Part shown: positions 10,329 to 19,691 of the stretch, one piece after another | How the letters are laid out: each line of letters begins with the position of its first letter | How positions within the stretch are numbered: the stretch's first letter is position 1 | NCBI GenBank assembly: GCA_029259945.1 | Contig: JAJDEF010000017.1 | Coordinates: 62,001 to 126,000, forward strand | Length of the DNA: 64,000 nucleotides | Direction of reading: 5' to 3' | Source of the DNA: Planctomycetota bacterium | Lineage (GTDB): Bacteria; Planctomycetota; Planctomycetia; Pirellulales; Lacipirellulaceae | Notes under the pieces: model-generated | Told to the model about the DNA's origin: nothing | The model's input: the letters and a program-made list of their open reading frames with translations, nothing else | Databases searched by the model: none | Program-made: the position numbers and the translations under genes

Positions 10329-10823
10329 ATGCGATTTTTGCTTCTGGATCGGATCTGCTCCTTCGAGCCCGACAAGGAACTCACGGCGGTAAAGAATGTT
10401 TCGCTAGCCGAAGAATACCTCGCGGATCACTTTCCGGAGTTCCCCGTGTTACCCGGCGTCTTTATGTTGGAGGCCGCCACGCAAGCGGGTGCCTGGCTGG
10501 TGCGACTGAGTGAGAATTACACACACAGCATCGTCGTGCTACACGAAGCTCGAGCAGTCAAGTATGCCGACTTTGTTACCCCAGGCCACACGTTGAACAT
10601 GCGAGTTGAACAAACCAGCAGTGACGATCGTTTTGTCAAATTACGATTTCGAGGTGAAGTCGAAGGCCGTTTGTCTGTGAGCGGACGTTTAGTATTGGAA
10701 CGCTATAACTTGGCTGATACCGAACCCTTTCAAGCAGGCCTTGACGAGAGAATGATCGCCTATCAGCGAGGTCAGGGAGAACTATTAACCCGCGGCACGG
10801 ATATTGTGGCGGCAGTCTCCTAA
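10329..10823 (+). CDS. 3-hydroxyacyl-ACP dehydratase, FabZ-like
   Basis: A 164-residue hotdog-fold protein. The active-site helix and histidine occur in HFPEFPVLPGVFMLEAATQ, with the FabZ-type His and Glu both present. The family dehydrates 3-hydroxyacyl-ACP in fatty-acid elongation. It is first of four genes (dehydratase, ACP, dehydratase, ketosynthase) on one strand, behind a good promoter at 10145-10173. The 139-nt gap to the ACP gene is long enough for an internal signal. Because a second homologue lies two genes downstream, this gene may have a specialised substrate or form a heterodimer. I do not assign fabZ or fabA. Confidence 0.85.
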   Translation: MRFLLLDRICSFEPDKELTAVKNVSLAEEYLADHFPEFPVLPGVFMLEAATQAGAWLVRLSENYTHSIVVLHEARAVKYADFVTPGHTLNMRVEQTSSDDRFVKLRFRGEVEGRLSVSGRLVLERYNLADTEPFQAGLDERMIAYQRGQGELLTRGTDIVAAVS

Positions 10824-10962
10824 TTCATGGGATCGTAATAGCGATCGCACACCGACGAAAAAAATCGAAACAGCACTGTAAAAATTTTAGCCACATGGCG
10901 AGTTCGTCGCTGAAAAAGCGAGTTTTCGTTTTACACACAATCATGTAGAGGTTGATATCACC

Positions 10963-11349
10963 ATGCCAACAGAAGACGAAATTTTTGACAAAGTACGCGA
11001 AGCACTCATGGACGCCTTAGGGGTTGATGACGATGAAGTGGTTCCGACCGCAACGCTCCAGGGCGATCTCGATGCCGAATCGATCGACTTTCTTGATATC
11101 GTTTTTCGCCTGGAAAAAGCCTTTGATATCAAGATCGAGCGCGGTGAATTATTCCCTGAAGACATCCTGACGAACGCCGATTACGTCAATGACGGCAAAG
11201 TCAACGAAGAGGGTATTGTCAAGCTTCGCGAGCGAATGCCTTTCGCCGATCTCACCAAGTTTGAGTCCGAACCACTGGTACAAAACCTTGGCCAGCAGCT
11301 CACCGTGAAAGACATGTGCAACTTCGTGGCACACAAACTGGCAGCTTAA
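10963..11349 (+). CDS. acyl carrier protein
   Basis: A 128-residue carrier protein, longer than the usual 77-90. Residues 1-70 carry the ACP helix bundle: IFDKVREALMDALGVDDDEV and DLDAESIDFLDIVFRLEKAF, where the Ser of ESIDF is the predicted phosphopantetheine site (the usual DSLD has become ESID). The last 50 residues are an extra acidic/basic tail that is not part of the standard fold. It sits between two FabZ-like genes and upstream of fabF, so it probably serves this local synthase set rather than housekeeping FAS. Confidence 0.88.
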   Translation: MPTEDEIFDKVREALMDALGVDDDEVVPTATLQGDLDAESIDFLDIVFRLEKAFDIKIERGELFPEDILTNADYVNDGKVNEEGIVKLRERMPFADLTKFESEPLVQNLGQQLTVKDMCNFVAHKLAA

Positions 11350-11381
11350 AACCGTTGCTGCTGACCTGAAGGAAGACAATT

Positions 11382-11918
11382 ATGCGGTGGTTTTGGATCG
11401 ATCGGTTCACTGAATTCGTTTGCGGCTCGCATGCCGTTGCCGTCAAAGGTGTCTCACTTTCCGAAGACCACATGCACGAACACATGGTTGGCTATCCAAT
11501 CATGCCAAACTCGTTAGTGACCGAGGGTTTGGCACAAGCGGGAGGGTTATTAGTCAGCGAGAAATACGGCTTTAGTGAATTGGTCGTACTTGGAAAAATC
11601 GCCAAGGCAACCTTTCACACTCGTGTGCGTAATGGCGACACGCTTACCTACCGCGTTCAGGTGGAGTCGGTTCGCGGCGACGGGGCTGCCGTTTCTGCCA
11701 CGGCACACGTGGGCGATCAGCTTCATGCAGAAGCCTTGCTGTTTTATGCCCGACTCGGCGAGGACAGCGGTGAATTGTCTGGAGCCAAGCTATTTAGCCC
11801 GCGCGATTTGCAACACTGGCTTTCGTTGGTGGGAGTCTTTGAAATCGGTGTGCGAGAAGATGGTACGCCGATGAAAGAATCTGACTACCCACTCCAAGAA
11901 TGCCCCTCTACCATGTAA
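11382..11918 (+). CDS. 3-hydroxyacyl-ACP dehydratase, second FabZ-like copy
   Basis: A 178-residue hotdog protein that starts MRWFWIDRFTEFVCG and has HMVGYPIMPNSLVTEGLAQ, keeping the catalytic His and Glu. It is paralogous to the gene at 10329 and begins 32 nt after the ACP stop, with GGAAG before the ATG. Two linked hotdog proteins suggest a pseudo-heterodimeric dehydratase, or one dehydratase plus a thioesterase-like variant. The C-terminal tail (KESDYPLQECPSTM) is polar. Function as dehydratase is from the family; the pairing is inference. Confidence 0.82.
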   Translation: MRWFWIDRFTEFVCGSHAVAVKGVSLSEDHMHEHMVGYPIMPNSLVTEGLAQAGGLLVSEKYGFSELVVLGKIAKATFHTRVRNGDTLTYRVQVESVRGDGAAVSATAHVGDQLHAEALLFYARLGEDSGELSGAKLFSPRDLQHWLSLVGVFEIGVREDGTPMKESDYPLQECPSTM

Positions 11919-12017
11919 TTTGGTAGGCGGGTCGTTTTGCTCTTGCGTGGGCCCGAAGTCTTTTATGCTAATATGATGCCCCCAATCGAATGTGTCTGAC
12001 GGAAGAGGAGAGTTGCC

Positions 12018-13292
12018 ATGCGACCTCGTGTAGTGGTTACCGGAATCGGCTGTGTTACCCCGCTTGGACATACCCCAGACCAGTTGTGGGAAAATCTCGC
12101 CGCAAGCAAAAGCGGCGTCGGGCATATTACGCTGTTCGACGCAAGCAACTTTCCGACCAACATCGCCGCCGAGGTGCGCAATTGGTCGATCGCCGATGTT
12201 GGCGAAGATGCCAGTGCATGGAAGGATCGTTGCCGTCACACTTGCTTTGCCGCGGGGGCAGCCAAGCAAGCGGTCGAAGGCTCGGGTGTGCTTGGTACGG
12301 TCGAACCGACCCGATTTGGTGTCTATTTGGGAGCCGGCGAAGGTCAACAAGACTTCTTCAACTTCTCTGAAATGATGGTTGCAGCCGTGCACGACGGCGA
12401 ACTCGACATGCAGGCATTCGTGAACAAAGGGCTTGAGATACTCGACCCGAAAGCGGAGTTAGAGCAAGAGCCCAACATGCCCTCTGGCTATTTGGCGGGA
12501 ATGTTTGATGCCCAAGGCCCCAACGTCAACTGCCTCACGGCATGTGCCGCCAGCAGTCAAGCGATTGGCGAAGCGACCGAGATCATTCGTCGTGGCGAAG
12601 CCGACGTGATGCTTTCGGGGGGCACCCACAGCATGATTCACCCTTTCGGTGTCACTGGTTTCAACCTACTCACCGCGCTGAGCGAGCGCAACGACGAGCC
12701 CGAGCGCGCATCGCGGCCGTTTGATCTCAACCGCGATGGTTTTGTGCTGGGTGAAGGTGGAGCGATGGTTGTGCTCGAAGAATATGAGCATGCCCGAGCC
12801 CGCGGCGCGCATATCTACGGCGAAATTCTTGGGTACGGAACCACGGCCGATGCGTTTCGTATCACTGATACGCACCCCGAAGGGCGTGGCGCAACCAGCT
12901 GCATCAAAATGGCATTGGCCGATGCAAAAAAGAATACCGACGAAATCGGCTATATCAATGCGCATGGCACCAGCACGTCGGTCAACGACAAAGTCGAAAC
13001 GCTTGCGATCCGTCAGTCCTTTGGTGACCTAGCAGACAAAATCCCCGTTTCTAGCACCAAGAGTATGACGGGGCATCTTATCGCTGCCGCTGGAGCAACC
13101 GAGTTGATCATTTCGTTGATGGCAATGCGGAACAATATTGCACCGCCAACGATCAATTACGAAACGCCCGATCCCAATTGCGATCTCGACTACGTCCCCA
13201 ATACGGCCCGTGATATTGAGTGCAAAGCGGTTTTGTCCAACAGTTTTGGCTTTGGTGGGCAGAACATCACGCTCATCGCTGGCCAAGTCTAG
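12018..13292 (+). CDS. fabF: 3-oxoacyl-ACP synthase II (FabF)
   Basis: A 424-residue condensing enzyme that elongates acyl-ACP with malonyl-ACP. The catalytic triad is complete: Cys in NCLTACAASSQAIGEA, His in INAHGTSTSVND and His in STKSMTGHLIAAAGATE. The start at 12018 has GAGGAG upstream and matches the usual MRPRVVVTGIGCVTPLG N-terminus. It is the last gene of the FabZ-ACP-FabZ-FabF set. A separate paralogue at 23011 has lost the cysteine. The gene converges with the glycosyltransferase 10 nt downstream. Confidence 0.93.
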   Translation: MRPRVVVTGIGCVTPLGHTPDQLWENLAASKSGVGHITLFDASNFPTNIAAEVRNWSIADVGEDASAWKDRCRHTCFAAGAAKQAVEGSGVLGTVEPTRFGVYLGAGEGQQDFFNFSEMMVAAVHDGELDMQAFVNKGLEILDPKAELEQEPNMPSGYLAGMFDAQGPNVNCLTACAASSQAIGEATEIIRRGEADVMLSGGTHSMIHPFGVTGFNLLTALSERNDEPERASRPFDLNRDGFVLGEGGAMVVLEEYEHARARGAHIYGEILGYGTTADAFRITDTHPEGRGATSCIKMALADAKKNTDEIGYINAHGTSTSVNDKVETLAIRQSFGDLADKIPVSSTKSMTGHLIAAAGATELIISLMAMRNNIAPPTINYETPDPNCDLDYVPNTARDIECKAVLSNSFGFGGQNITLIAGQV

Positions 13293-13301
13293 CGGGGACG
13301 T

Positions 13302-14153
13302 TTAGCGGCGGTACTTGAAGATGCACCAAAGTGCGTTGATGGCGTCGCGTAGCCCTATTTTTTTACCTTCGCCGTAGCCGCGGCTATGGTAGAAAATGGG
13401 CACCTCGCGAATTTGGTAGCCTAGCCGCGATATTTTCGCAGTGATCTCTGGCTCAAAACCAAATCGATTCTGCTCGACATTGATCGTTTCGAGCACCTCA
13501 CGCCGAAATATCTTGTAACACGTTTCCATGTCGGTCAGGTGTTGGCCCGTCATGGTGTTTGACAGAGCGGTTAGCGCACGATTTCCGAGCCGATGAAACC
13601 AAGAAGAGTCCTGGCGCGGGTTCTCCAAAAAACGCGATCCATACACCACGTCGGCCTCACCCGTTTCGATAGGTTCCAGTAATCGAATGTAGTCGCAGGG
13701 ATCGTATTCTAAGTCCGCATCTTGAATCAAAACGACATCGCCTTGCACCTCTGCAAACGCAGTTCGCAACGCCGCCCCTTTGCCACGGTTGTAACCATGA
13801 AGTAGCAGACGTACGTCAGGCTCTTTGGCCAATTCCAACAGAATGTCTCGCGTTCCATCGGTACTATAATCGTCGACGAGGATGATTTCGTCATGGAGGT
13901 TCATCGCCCGTACACGAGCGACAATCTCGACAATCGTTTTTCGCTCGTTATAGACAGGAATGACGACCGAGACAGAAAGTGCCGTGGCCTTCGACTCGCG
14001 AGATTCTGCTATCGCAACCGAATCTTCTACAAGATCAAGGGTCGTTTCGACCCGTTTGATGTAGGTCTCATCCGTAGTCGGTGGTGCTAGCGGAGCATCC
14101 AACAATGCCGTATCCGTACTCTTTTCAATTGATGTCTTCATCATTGATTGCAT
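13302..14153 (-). CDS. family 2 glycosyltransferase (dolichyl-phosphate mannose synthase-like)
   Basis: A GT-A fold glycosyltransferase of about 283 residues from the start at 14153; the frame continues to 14252. Motifs include VVIPVYNERKTI, ILVDDYSTDGT, GKGAALRTAFAEV and the DXD-type metal site QDADLEYDP. The acceptor is likely a lipid-linked carrier, by analogy with DPM1/GtrB-like proteins, but there are no transmembrane helices here. Nearest upstream ATGs (14153, 14144, 14141) follow one another, so the exact start is uncertain. It converges with fabF and is divergent from the RimI-like gene. Substrate is unknown. Confidence 0.88.
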   Translation of the reverse strand: MQSMMKTSIEKSTDTALLDAPLAPPTTDETYIKRVETTLDLVEDSVAIAESRESKATALSVSVVIPVYNERKTIVEIVARVRAMNLHDEIILVDDYSTDGTRDILLELAKEPDVRLLLHGYNRGKGAALRTAFAEVQGDVVLIQDADLEYDPCDYIRLLEPIETGEADVVYGSRFLENPRQDSSWFHRLGNRALTALSNTMTGQHLTDMETCYKIFRREVLETINVEQNRFGFEPEITAKISRLGYQIREVPIFYHSRGYGEGKKIGLRDAINALWCIFKYRR

Positions 14154-14724
14154 AAACCCAGGGGAAGGTAGGGAGATGATGTGGGCCTCTTTCCTGGCAT
14201 ACGTAGCAGCCGGGATTCTAACGCAACGACAGCCATCAGCAGAGTCCACCATGAAAACTTACACCATGACCAACACAAGGAGCACAGGAAGCTATTTATT
14301 CTCCGTAGTTTGCCTATTGCCCAACTCGTCCGATTCCTACAACACTCGCAAACCACTGCGAATGACGGCTACCCCTGTGGGCGGGTCTACGAAAAGGCGA
14401 CGATAGGCTACAAACACGGTCGTCGGGAGTCGCGAAAATTTTTCTCGCTTGGCATGGTTTCGCCGATTTGGTAGTTTCCGCTCCCGCTCGTGATTCCTTC
14501 GCTACATTGTGCATGAGGCGCGGATTTCGATGCGACAGGACGTTCGCAAAACGAGTGGCAACAAACCCCACTATCCTCGGAAAGTTGGCTCGGCGAGTTG
14601 GTTGGGTCGACTCAGAGAGTTAATCGACACCAGCCGTGCTCTTTTTGCTGAGGAGGACGATGCCTTAGGCGGCGTCGATCCAACTGGAAATAATTTGATT
14701 CGGCCGACATGGAAGGAGGCCCGC

Positions 14725-15246
14725 ATGAGCGTCGACCCCCAACAACAGTTGCGTGTTCACATTCGCTGGATGATTCGGCGGGATATGCGCGAAGTTTTGG
14801 ATGTCGAGCAGCAGAGCTTTGAGTTCCCTTGGTATGAGGAAGACTTTATTCGCTGCTTGCGACAACGCAACTGCATCGGCATGGTCGCCGAACATGGCGA
14901 ACGTGTAGTCGGCTTTATGATCTATGAACTTCATAAGTCGCGACTCCACATTCTCAACTTCGCTGTTGCCGACAACATGCGTCACCGTGGCGTTGGAAGC
15001 CAGATGGCACAAAAGCTGATTAGTAAGCTCTCGAACCAACGCCGCACACGTATCACGCTTGAAGTTCGCGAAACCAATCTGCCTGCACAAATGTTTTTCA
15101 AAAACACCGGCTTTCGTGCCACGACGGTCCTGCGATCATACTACGAAGACTCGCCAGAAGACGCCTACGTCATGCAGTTCCGCTACGAGCAGGACGAACT
15201 GGCCGCTACCTTGCCTATGAATCGGATCGACCGAATGGCTGGCTAG
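14725..15246 (+). CDS. rimI: ribosomal-protein-alanine N-acetyltransferase-like (RimI)
   Basis: A GNAT acetyltransferase of 173 residues. It has the acetyl-CoA pyrophosphate motif in VADNMRHRGVGSQMAQKLI, and a RimI-like arrangement (FPWYEEDF near the start, NLPAQMFFKNTGFRATTVLRSYYED near the end). RimI acetylates the N-terminal alanine of ribosomal protein S18. I chose ATG 14725 because GGAAGGAGG lies just upstream; the frame extends to 14509 but that extra 72 residues show no domain. The specific target is inferred. Confidence 0.75.
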   Translation: MSVDPQQQLRVHIRWMIRRDMREVLDVEQQSFEFPWYEEDFIRCLRQRNCIGMVAEHGERVVGFMIYELHKSRLHILNFAVADNMRHRGVGSQMAQKLISKLSNQRRTRITLEVRETNLPAQMFFKNTGFRATTVLRSYYEDSPEDAYVMQFRYEQDELAATLPMNRIDRMAG

Positions 15247-15257
15247 TCCTAGCTGTC

Positions 15258-16367
15258 CTAAAACAGACGCTGTTCAAGTCTGCGTACGCGCCGCTTCAAT
15301 TCATGCGTGACAGCTTCGCTAGTCTCGCCAGTTGCAAACACCGTCGACACGGGGTCTCCTGGCTCAAGACGTGTCTCAGACGTAGGGATATCAGCAATTT
15401 GAGGGCACCAAGGGTCTCCCGCTTCTTCGAGTAACCAAGCCGTCTGCTCGGGCGTTATCACGGCAGCCGATTTTGCATACAGAATCGCTTTGCCAACGAA
15501 CGGTCCCTCGCTAGGGACTGGGCTTCGCGAAGTTGCTTTCGTCATTTGGTAAGCTGAGAAATGATCGGCCAGGGCGTTCACTCCGTGAGCCCTCTCGACG
15601 ACCTCAACCGAGGCTGTGTAGCGAGGGTTCACTTCAATCGTCCAAAGATCCTCGGCATCAAGCATCAGATCGACGCCAACTAAGCCTTCTAATTCGAAGG
15701 TTGTACTCAAAACGGCACCTAACCTTCGTAGTTGTCGACCAACTGTCGTCGAGACTGGCCAAGGTGCTATCGATCCGCAGTACTGAAACTCTTTGGCACC
15801 CGTCCACGATTCGCCAACCAACTGCTGAGACACTCCTAGCAATGTCCCACCCACATAGACCGCCGAAAGCGCAATCCCCGGCACTCGCCGCTGAACGAAG
15901 TTTCCATCCGAACTTTCTGCTAGCTCTTGCACCCCTGCGCCGCTGCTTGCCTGATAAGTCTTAGCCAACCACTGCCCATCGCTAGGTAAATCGTTGCGAT
16001 AAGGACGAGTTTCTGGAAACAGCAAACCGGCTTCACCGAGCGCTGCGGCCAGCGCCAAGGGCGACCGTATCTTGCGTAAAGTCTTGCCTGAAGTCCCCAA
16101 CAGCCGATGCTCTGCAGCTATCGCATCAACCAGCGCCGGATGATTTTCTAAAGCTCCGGTATACATCCACCCATCACATGCACACTTGGTTAGCCAGTCA
16201 GGCAAGCCTTCGGGGTAGGGCGAAATTCGCGTTGCCGGGCAAGCACGTTGCAAGTCTGCATCGGCGAATAGATCAGCCGTCACGACTCGATACCCAGCAC
16301 GCATCGCAGAAAAAGCAGCCGATCGGGCGCTGGCCCCTACGATCGCAATGGTCGCCCTATCGTCCAT
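15258..16367 (-). CDS. ATP-grasp protein linked to the H4MPT C1 pathway
   Basis: A 369-residue ATP-grasp protein of the COG2232-like group (predicted ATP-dependent carboligase), a group that recurs with H4MPT-dependent C1 genes in methylotrophs and planctomycetes. The N-terminus has ATIAIVGASARSAAFSA (Rossmann-like), the middle carries ATP-binding features (LAKTYQASSGAGVQ), and EVNPRYTASVEV is the metal-binding C-terminal motif. Its ATG overlaps the MazG-like stop by one base (TGATG), so the two are translationally coupled. Mch lies 27 kb away in the window. The substrate is unknown; a role in H4MPT or cofactor synthesis is inference. Confidence 0.75.
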   Translation of the reverse strand: MDDRATIAIVGASARSAAFSAMRAGYRVVTADLFADADLQRACPATRISPYPEGLPDWLTKCACDGWMYTGALENHPALVDAIAAEHRLLGTSGKTLRKIRSPLALAAALGEAGLLFPETRPYRNDLPSDGQWLAKTYQASSGAGVQELAESSDGNFVQRRVPGIALSAVYVGGTLLGVSQQLVGESWTGAKEFQYCGSIAPWPVSTTVGRQLRRLGAVLSTTFELEGLVGVDLMLDAEDLWTIEVNPRYTASVEVVERAHGVNALADHFSAYQMTKATSRSPVPSEGPFVGKAILYAKSAAVITPEQTAWLLEEAGDPWCPQIADIPTSETRLEPGDPVSTVFATGETSEAVTHELKRRVRRLEQRLF

Positions 16368-16750
16368 CAGCCCGCTGAACCGTTCTCAGCCGTATCGTCG
16401 GCCTCATATCTTCCCCGATACTCATCGGCGGGGTACTTCAACCGATTCTTGACCATCTTTGCTCGAACGGTATCCGCAATATCTATTCCTAACGTGTCCG
16501 CCAAAGCCAGGGCATAGCTAAACACGTCGGCCAACTCCTCGCCCACCGCGGCGAGCTTTTCGGCATCGTCTGCGATGCGACGTGAAGCTTCGACCTCGAT
16601 CCACTGAAAATGCTCCATCAGCTCCGCCGCTTCGATGGCCAGCGCCATCGATAGATTTTTCGGCGAATGAAACTGCTGCCAATCCCGCTCGTCGACAAAC
16701 TGCCGAATCAACAAGCGAAGCTCCTCGATGGTCGTTTCGGTATCGCTCAT
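16367..16750 (-). CDS. MazG-like nucleotide pyrophosphohydrolase
   Basis: A 127-residue all-helical NTP pyrophosphatase similar to the dCTPase/MazG group, which cleaves (d)NTPs to monophosphate and pyrophosphate. The signature helices carry FHSPKNLSMALAIEAAELME and EELADVFSYALALAD, giving the ExxE..ExxD metal ligands. The start at 16750 is chosen because MSDTETTIEEL is the natural N-terminus; the frame to 16840 adds an unrelated extension. Its stop overlaps the ATG of the ATP-grasp gene by one base, so both are one transcriptional unit. Confidence 0.9.
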   Translation of the reverse strand: MSDTETTIEELRLLIRQFVDERDWQQFHSPKNLSMALAIEAAELMEHFQWIEVEASRRIADDAEKLAAVGEELADVFSYALALADTLGIDIADTVRAKMVKNRLKYPADEYRGRYEADDTAENGSAG

Positions 16751-16852
16751 AGAAAAGTCGTTCTCGTGGGACCGTGAAGGTTTCTTCGAAATTGTAACAC
16801 TTCCCATGAATAGCAGAAGTCTTGTGCCCGAACTGTGCACGACTACCCTATT

Positions 16853-16890
16853 TCGCGAACATTCGCGTGATTCGCGGGCAGAAAAAAGAC
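16853..16890. repeat. TTCGCG-type repeat half
   Basis: A short stretch containing ATTCGCG repeated and TTCGCGGGCAGAAAAAAGAC. It closely resembles the right terminal repeat of the foldback element at 26202-26363, so it is probably a solo end or decayed copy of the same family. It lies between two minus-strand genes. Confidence 0.5.
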
Positions 16891-16898
16891 AAAACGAT

Positions 16899-17882
16899 TT
16901 AGGCCGCTGATCGCTGGGGTCCGAATCCAGGGAGAGGCAATTGCTGTAACGGATCTTGCCGTTCGTGATAGCGCAAACGATACCCGTCCGCCAAGTGCCC
17001 CATCATTTCTAGAACTAAGAGATCCGCCCGGTTCATCACATGCCGTGCGCTGCGAGTCCCTAATCCCTTTACCAACTCTTCGAGTACTTGCACATGTAAT
17101 TGCATCGCCTGTTGTGCAGAGACTCCTGCGTTGGTAAGTAGCTCTGCCAGAGCGGTCATTTCGTCCGCTAAATTGCCAACCCCCATCACCACATAGGTTT
17201 GGAGCAACTCGTGATAATGGGTGACCAATGCCTCGGGCAGCGCGACAAGGCTGTCTGATTTATTGATGGTCGTTTTCGCCAGCGACTCGCCAACAGGATC
17301 ACGCGAGGGCTCAGCAGCAGGGCTACTTTCACTCAGAATTTCTAAATCGGAAATCAGCGCTCGTTGTTGCTCCAACAATCGCTCCGCTTCATGATGCTCC
17401 TGCCGTAATCGCTGTTGTTCGGCTTGCACCAAACGACGATTTTCGCGTGCAAGTTGCCGCTGACGTATCGCACGGCCAAACTTCCACAGCAAGCCGCGAA
17501 CGGTTGTTTCCGTCACACAACAATAGTCATCTGCTCCGACTTCATAACAGAGGGCATCGACCTGCTGAGGCGAGGCTGTGCCCAATACAATCATTGGTTC
17601 TTCGTTGCCGCCGATGCGTAAACCTTCGACCAAATCGAGTGCATCGAGCTGCCCCGGTTCGTGACTCAAAAGTACCGCATCAAAAACTTCGTCTCGCAAC
17701 TGCGCCAAACCAGCTGCCTCGCCTATGACTTCTTTGAGCAAAATTTCTGAGGCACTATCCGCTGCAAACGCCTCAGCCAGCCACCCGCCCGTGCGTTGAG
17801 CAGTGGTGATATACAGCACCTTAATACGGGTCGGCAAATCGCCCACGCTCGATAAGGTGACTGGTTTCGCAGCGGCAGGCAT
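16899..17882 (-). CDS. pseudo-receiver domain protein with coiled coil
   Basis: About 327 residues. Residues about 15-130 resemble a CheY-type receiver fold (IKVLYITTAQ, FDAVLLSHEPG, PMIVLGTASPQ, GADDYCCV). The phospho-acceptor Asp position in the middle motif reads VLLSHEPG instead of VLLDxxxPG, and the Lys of the T/K switch is not seen, so it is likely a phosphorylation-independent receiver. A long Gln/Glu/Arg-rich coiled coil follows (about 130-190), then a helical domain. An alternative start at 17939 adds 19 residues. No kinase is adjacent. Function is unknown. Confidence 0.65.
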   Translation of the reverse strand: MPAAAKPVTLSSVGDLPTRIKVLYITTAQRTGGWLAEAFAADSASEILLKEVIGEAAGLAQLRDEVFDAVLLSHEPGQLDALDLVEGLRIGGNEEPMIVLGTASPQQVDALCYEVGADDYCCVTETTVRGLLWKFGRAIRQRQLARENRRLVQAEQQRLRQEHHEAERLLEQQRALISDLEILSESSPAAEPSRDPVGESLAKTTINKSDSLVALPEALVTHYHELLQTYVVMGVGNLADEMTALAELLTNAGVSAQQAMQLHVQVLEELVKGLGTRSARHVMNRADLLVLEMMGHLADGYRLRYHERQDPLQQLPLPGFGPQRSAA

Positions 17883-18083
17883 GATTGCAGTCTCGACGGC
17901 GTCAGAGCAGGAAGAAAATCGCGTTGGGAACAGTAGCAAGCAACCGAAATCGGGTCAACTCGACCCCCTGCAAGCTTCCGCCTGCGACGCTATTTCCCCA
18001 TCTGCAACCGCTCCGGTAGAATGAGGGCCTCAACAACTTGCAGCGATGCTAGCACTCAAGCCACTTGCGAACGAAGGATAACG

Positions 18084-19253
18084 ATGCGTATTGCCTACCT
18101 CGACTGCGCGAGTGGCGTGAGCGGCGACATGATGCTCGGCGCGCTGATCGATGCGGGCGTCGACCTAGCCGCCGTCCAGGCGGGCATCGACTCGTTGGGC
18201 CTTCCCAGCTGTCGACTAATGACCAAAGAGGTAACAAAGTGTGGTTTCCGCGCCCTGCAACTTACCGTCGAACACGAGCCAGAGCATGTCCACCGCCACT
18301 TAAACGATATCGTTGAAATGATCGACGCCAGCAATCTGACTCCCGCACAACGAAAGCTAGCTCTGCAAATCTTTCATCAACTCGCAAAGGCGGAAGCGAA
18401 AGTCCACGGCACCCCGATAGAAAAAGTGCATTTCCATGAAGTCGGAGCGGTCGACTCGATTGCCGACATTGTGGGATCAGCGATTGCATGGGACTTGCTC
18501 GCTGTCGACCGCGTGGTTTGCTCCGCAATCCCCACCGGCACTGGCTTTGTCAACATCGCGCATGGCCGATGTGCAATTCCAGCCCCTGCCACCGGCGAAT
18601 TACTCAAAGGCGTACCGCTTGCTGCGAGTGGGGTACAAGGCGAACTCACCACACCCACCGGGGCAGCGATCGTTGCGACGTTGGTCAACGAGTTTGGCAA
18701 TCTACCCGCGATGGAAATCACAACCCTCGGCTACGGGGCAGGGCAGTGCGACTTCGAGCAGCCCAACCTCCTTCGTCTATTTGTCGGCGAAACAATAGAC
18801 GCAGCTACGCAAACCGACAAAATCGTGTTACTCGAAACCAACCTCGACGACAGCTCTGGCGAAATGATTGGTCACTGCATCGAAAAACTTTGGGACGGTG
18901 GCGCGCTGGACGTCAGCACATCATCGCTACAAATGAAAAAAGGCCGTCCTGGCACGTTGCTCTCTGTTCAATGCCAACCCACCGACGCCGAAAAAATAGC
19001 GGGGATTATATTTCGCGAAACCACCACTCTGGGCCTGCGACGTTCCACCCGTGAACGAATGACTTTGCAACGACAATCCGAGTCGGTTTCGACCGACTGG
19101 GGGGAAATTGACGGTATTGTTGCCCAGCTGCCGGACGGAACGGAGAGATTTAGCCCTGAGTATGTTTCTTGCCAGCAAATTGCCGATAGACATCAAGTAC
19201 CGCTCGCCGACGTTTACCAAGCGGCCCGACAAGCGTTTGCCGGCCGGCGTTAG
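18084..19253 (+). CDS. larC: nickel-insertion protein LarC
   Basis: A 389-residue LarC (DUF111) protein, the last enzyme for the nickel-pincer nucleotide cofactor made from NaAD via LarB and LarE; it inserts nickel. The start at 18084 gives MRIAYLDCASGVSGDMMLGAL, the usual N-terminus. Conserved motifs include HFHEVGAVDSIADIVG, PTGTGFVNIAHG and PAPATGELLKG. LarC is often split by a programmed frameshift into C1 and C2, but here it is a single frame. No larB, larE or larA lies in the window. Confidence 0.93.
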   Translation: MRIAYLDCASGVSGDMMLGALIDAGVDLAAVQAGIDSLGLPSCRLMTKEVTKCGFRALQLTVEHEPEHVHRHLNDIVEMIDASNLTPAQRKLALQIFHQLAKAEAKVHGTPIEKVHFHEVGAVDSIADIVGSAIAWDLLAVDRVVCSAIPTGTGFVNIAHGRCAIPAPATGELLKGVPLAASGVQGELTTPTGAAIVATLVNEFGNLPAMEITTLGYGAGQCDFEQPNLLRLFVGETIDAATQTDKIVLLETNLDDSSGEMIGHCIEKLWDGGALDVSTSSLQMKKGRPGTLLSVQCQPTDAEKIAGIIFRETTTLGLRRSTRERMTLQRQSESVSTDWGEIDGIVAQLPDGTERFSPEYVSCQQIADRHQVPLADVYQAARQAFAGRR

Positions 19254-19292
19254 CCCCCTTCCCTTCAGGCGTCCCCAGGAATCAACAAGCCG

Positions 19293-19691
19293 ATGATGTC
19301 CTTGTTCGCAGTCAACATGTCACTCGCCCCGTTAATGTTTGCAGCAGGCTGCGCTTTGCTGACTTGGCTCTTGCTCAAGCGCTCGTACCGCTATTTTGGG
19401 CGGTCCAGCGGGAAACGCTTTATCAAAGCGATTGAAGAACAGTACAGGCCCCAAACTACCTGGGACGGTGCCCAACGCGACTCCTTGGCCCGTATTGAAC
19501 GCCAGAAGGTCGAGATGCACGAAATGACTCGCGATCTCAAGGGCGAGCTCAACTCAAAAATCATCGTGCTCGAAAAACTCATCGCCGACAGCCAACGGCA
19601 GATCGAGCGCATGGAGCAACTACTCCACCAAGCAGAGCAAACAGACCATTCAGATAACGAAACGGCTTCTGCTGACCCATTATCAAGTTAA
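19293..19691 (+). CDS. small membrane-anchored coiled-coil protein
   Basis: A 132-residue protein with one N-terminal membrane span ([19 protein letters not shown]) followed by a charged helical region with coiled-coil pattern ([20 protein letters not shown]). Topology is probably N-out/C-in or an anchored cytoplasmic helix. It starts 39 nt after larC, and its stop TAA overlaps the convergent YyaL stop TAA by 3 bases. Function is not recognised; such proteins are common in planctomycetes. Confidence 0.6.
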   Translation: MMSLFAVNMSLAPLMFAAGCALLTWLLLKRSYRYFGRSSGKRFIKAIEEQYRPQTTWDGAQRDSLARIERQKVEMHEMTRDLKGELNSKIIVLEKLIADSQRQIERMEQLLHQAEQTDHSDNETASADPLSS

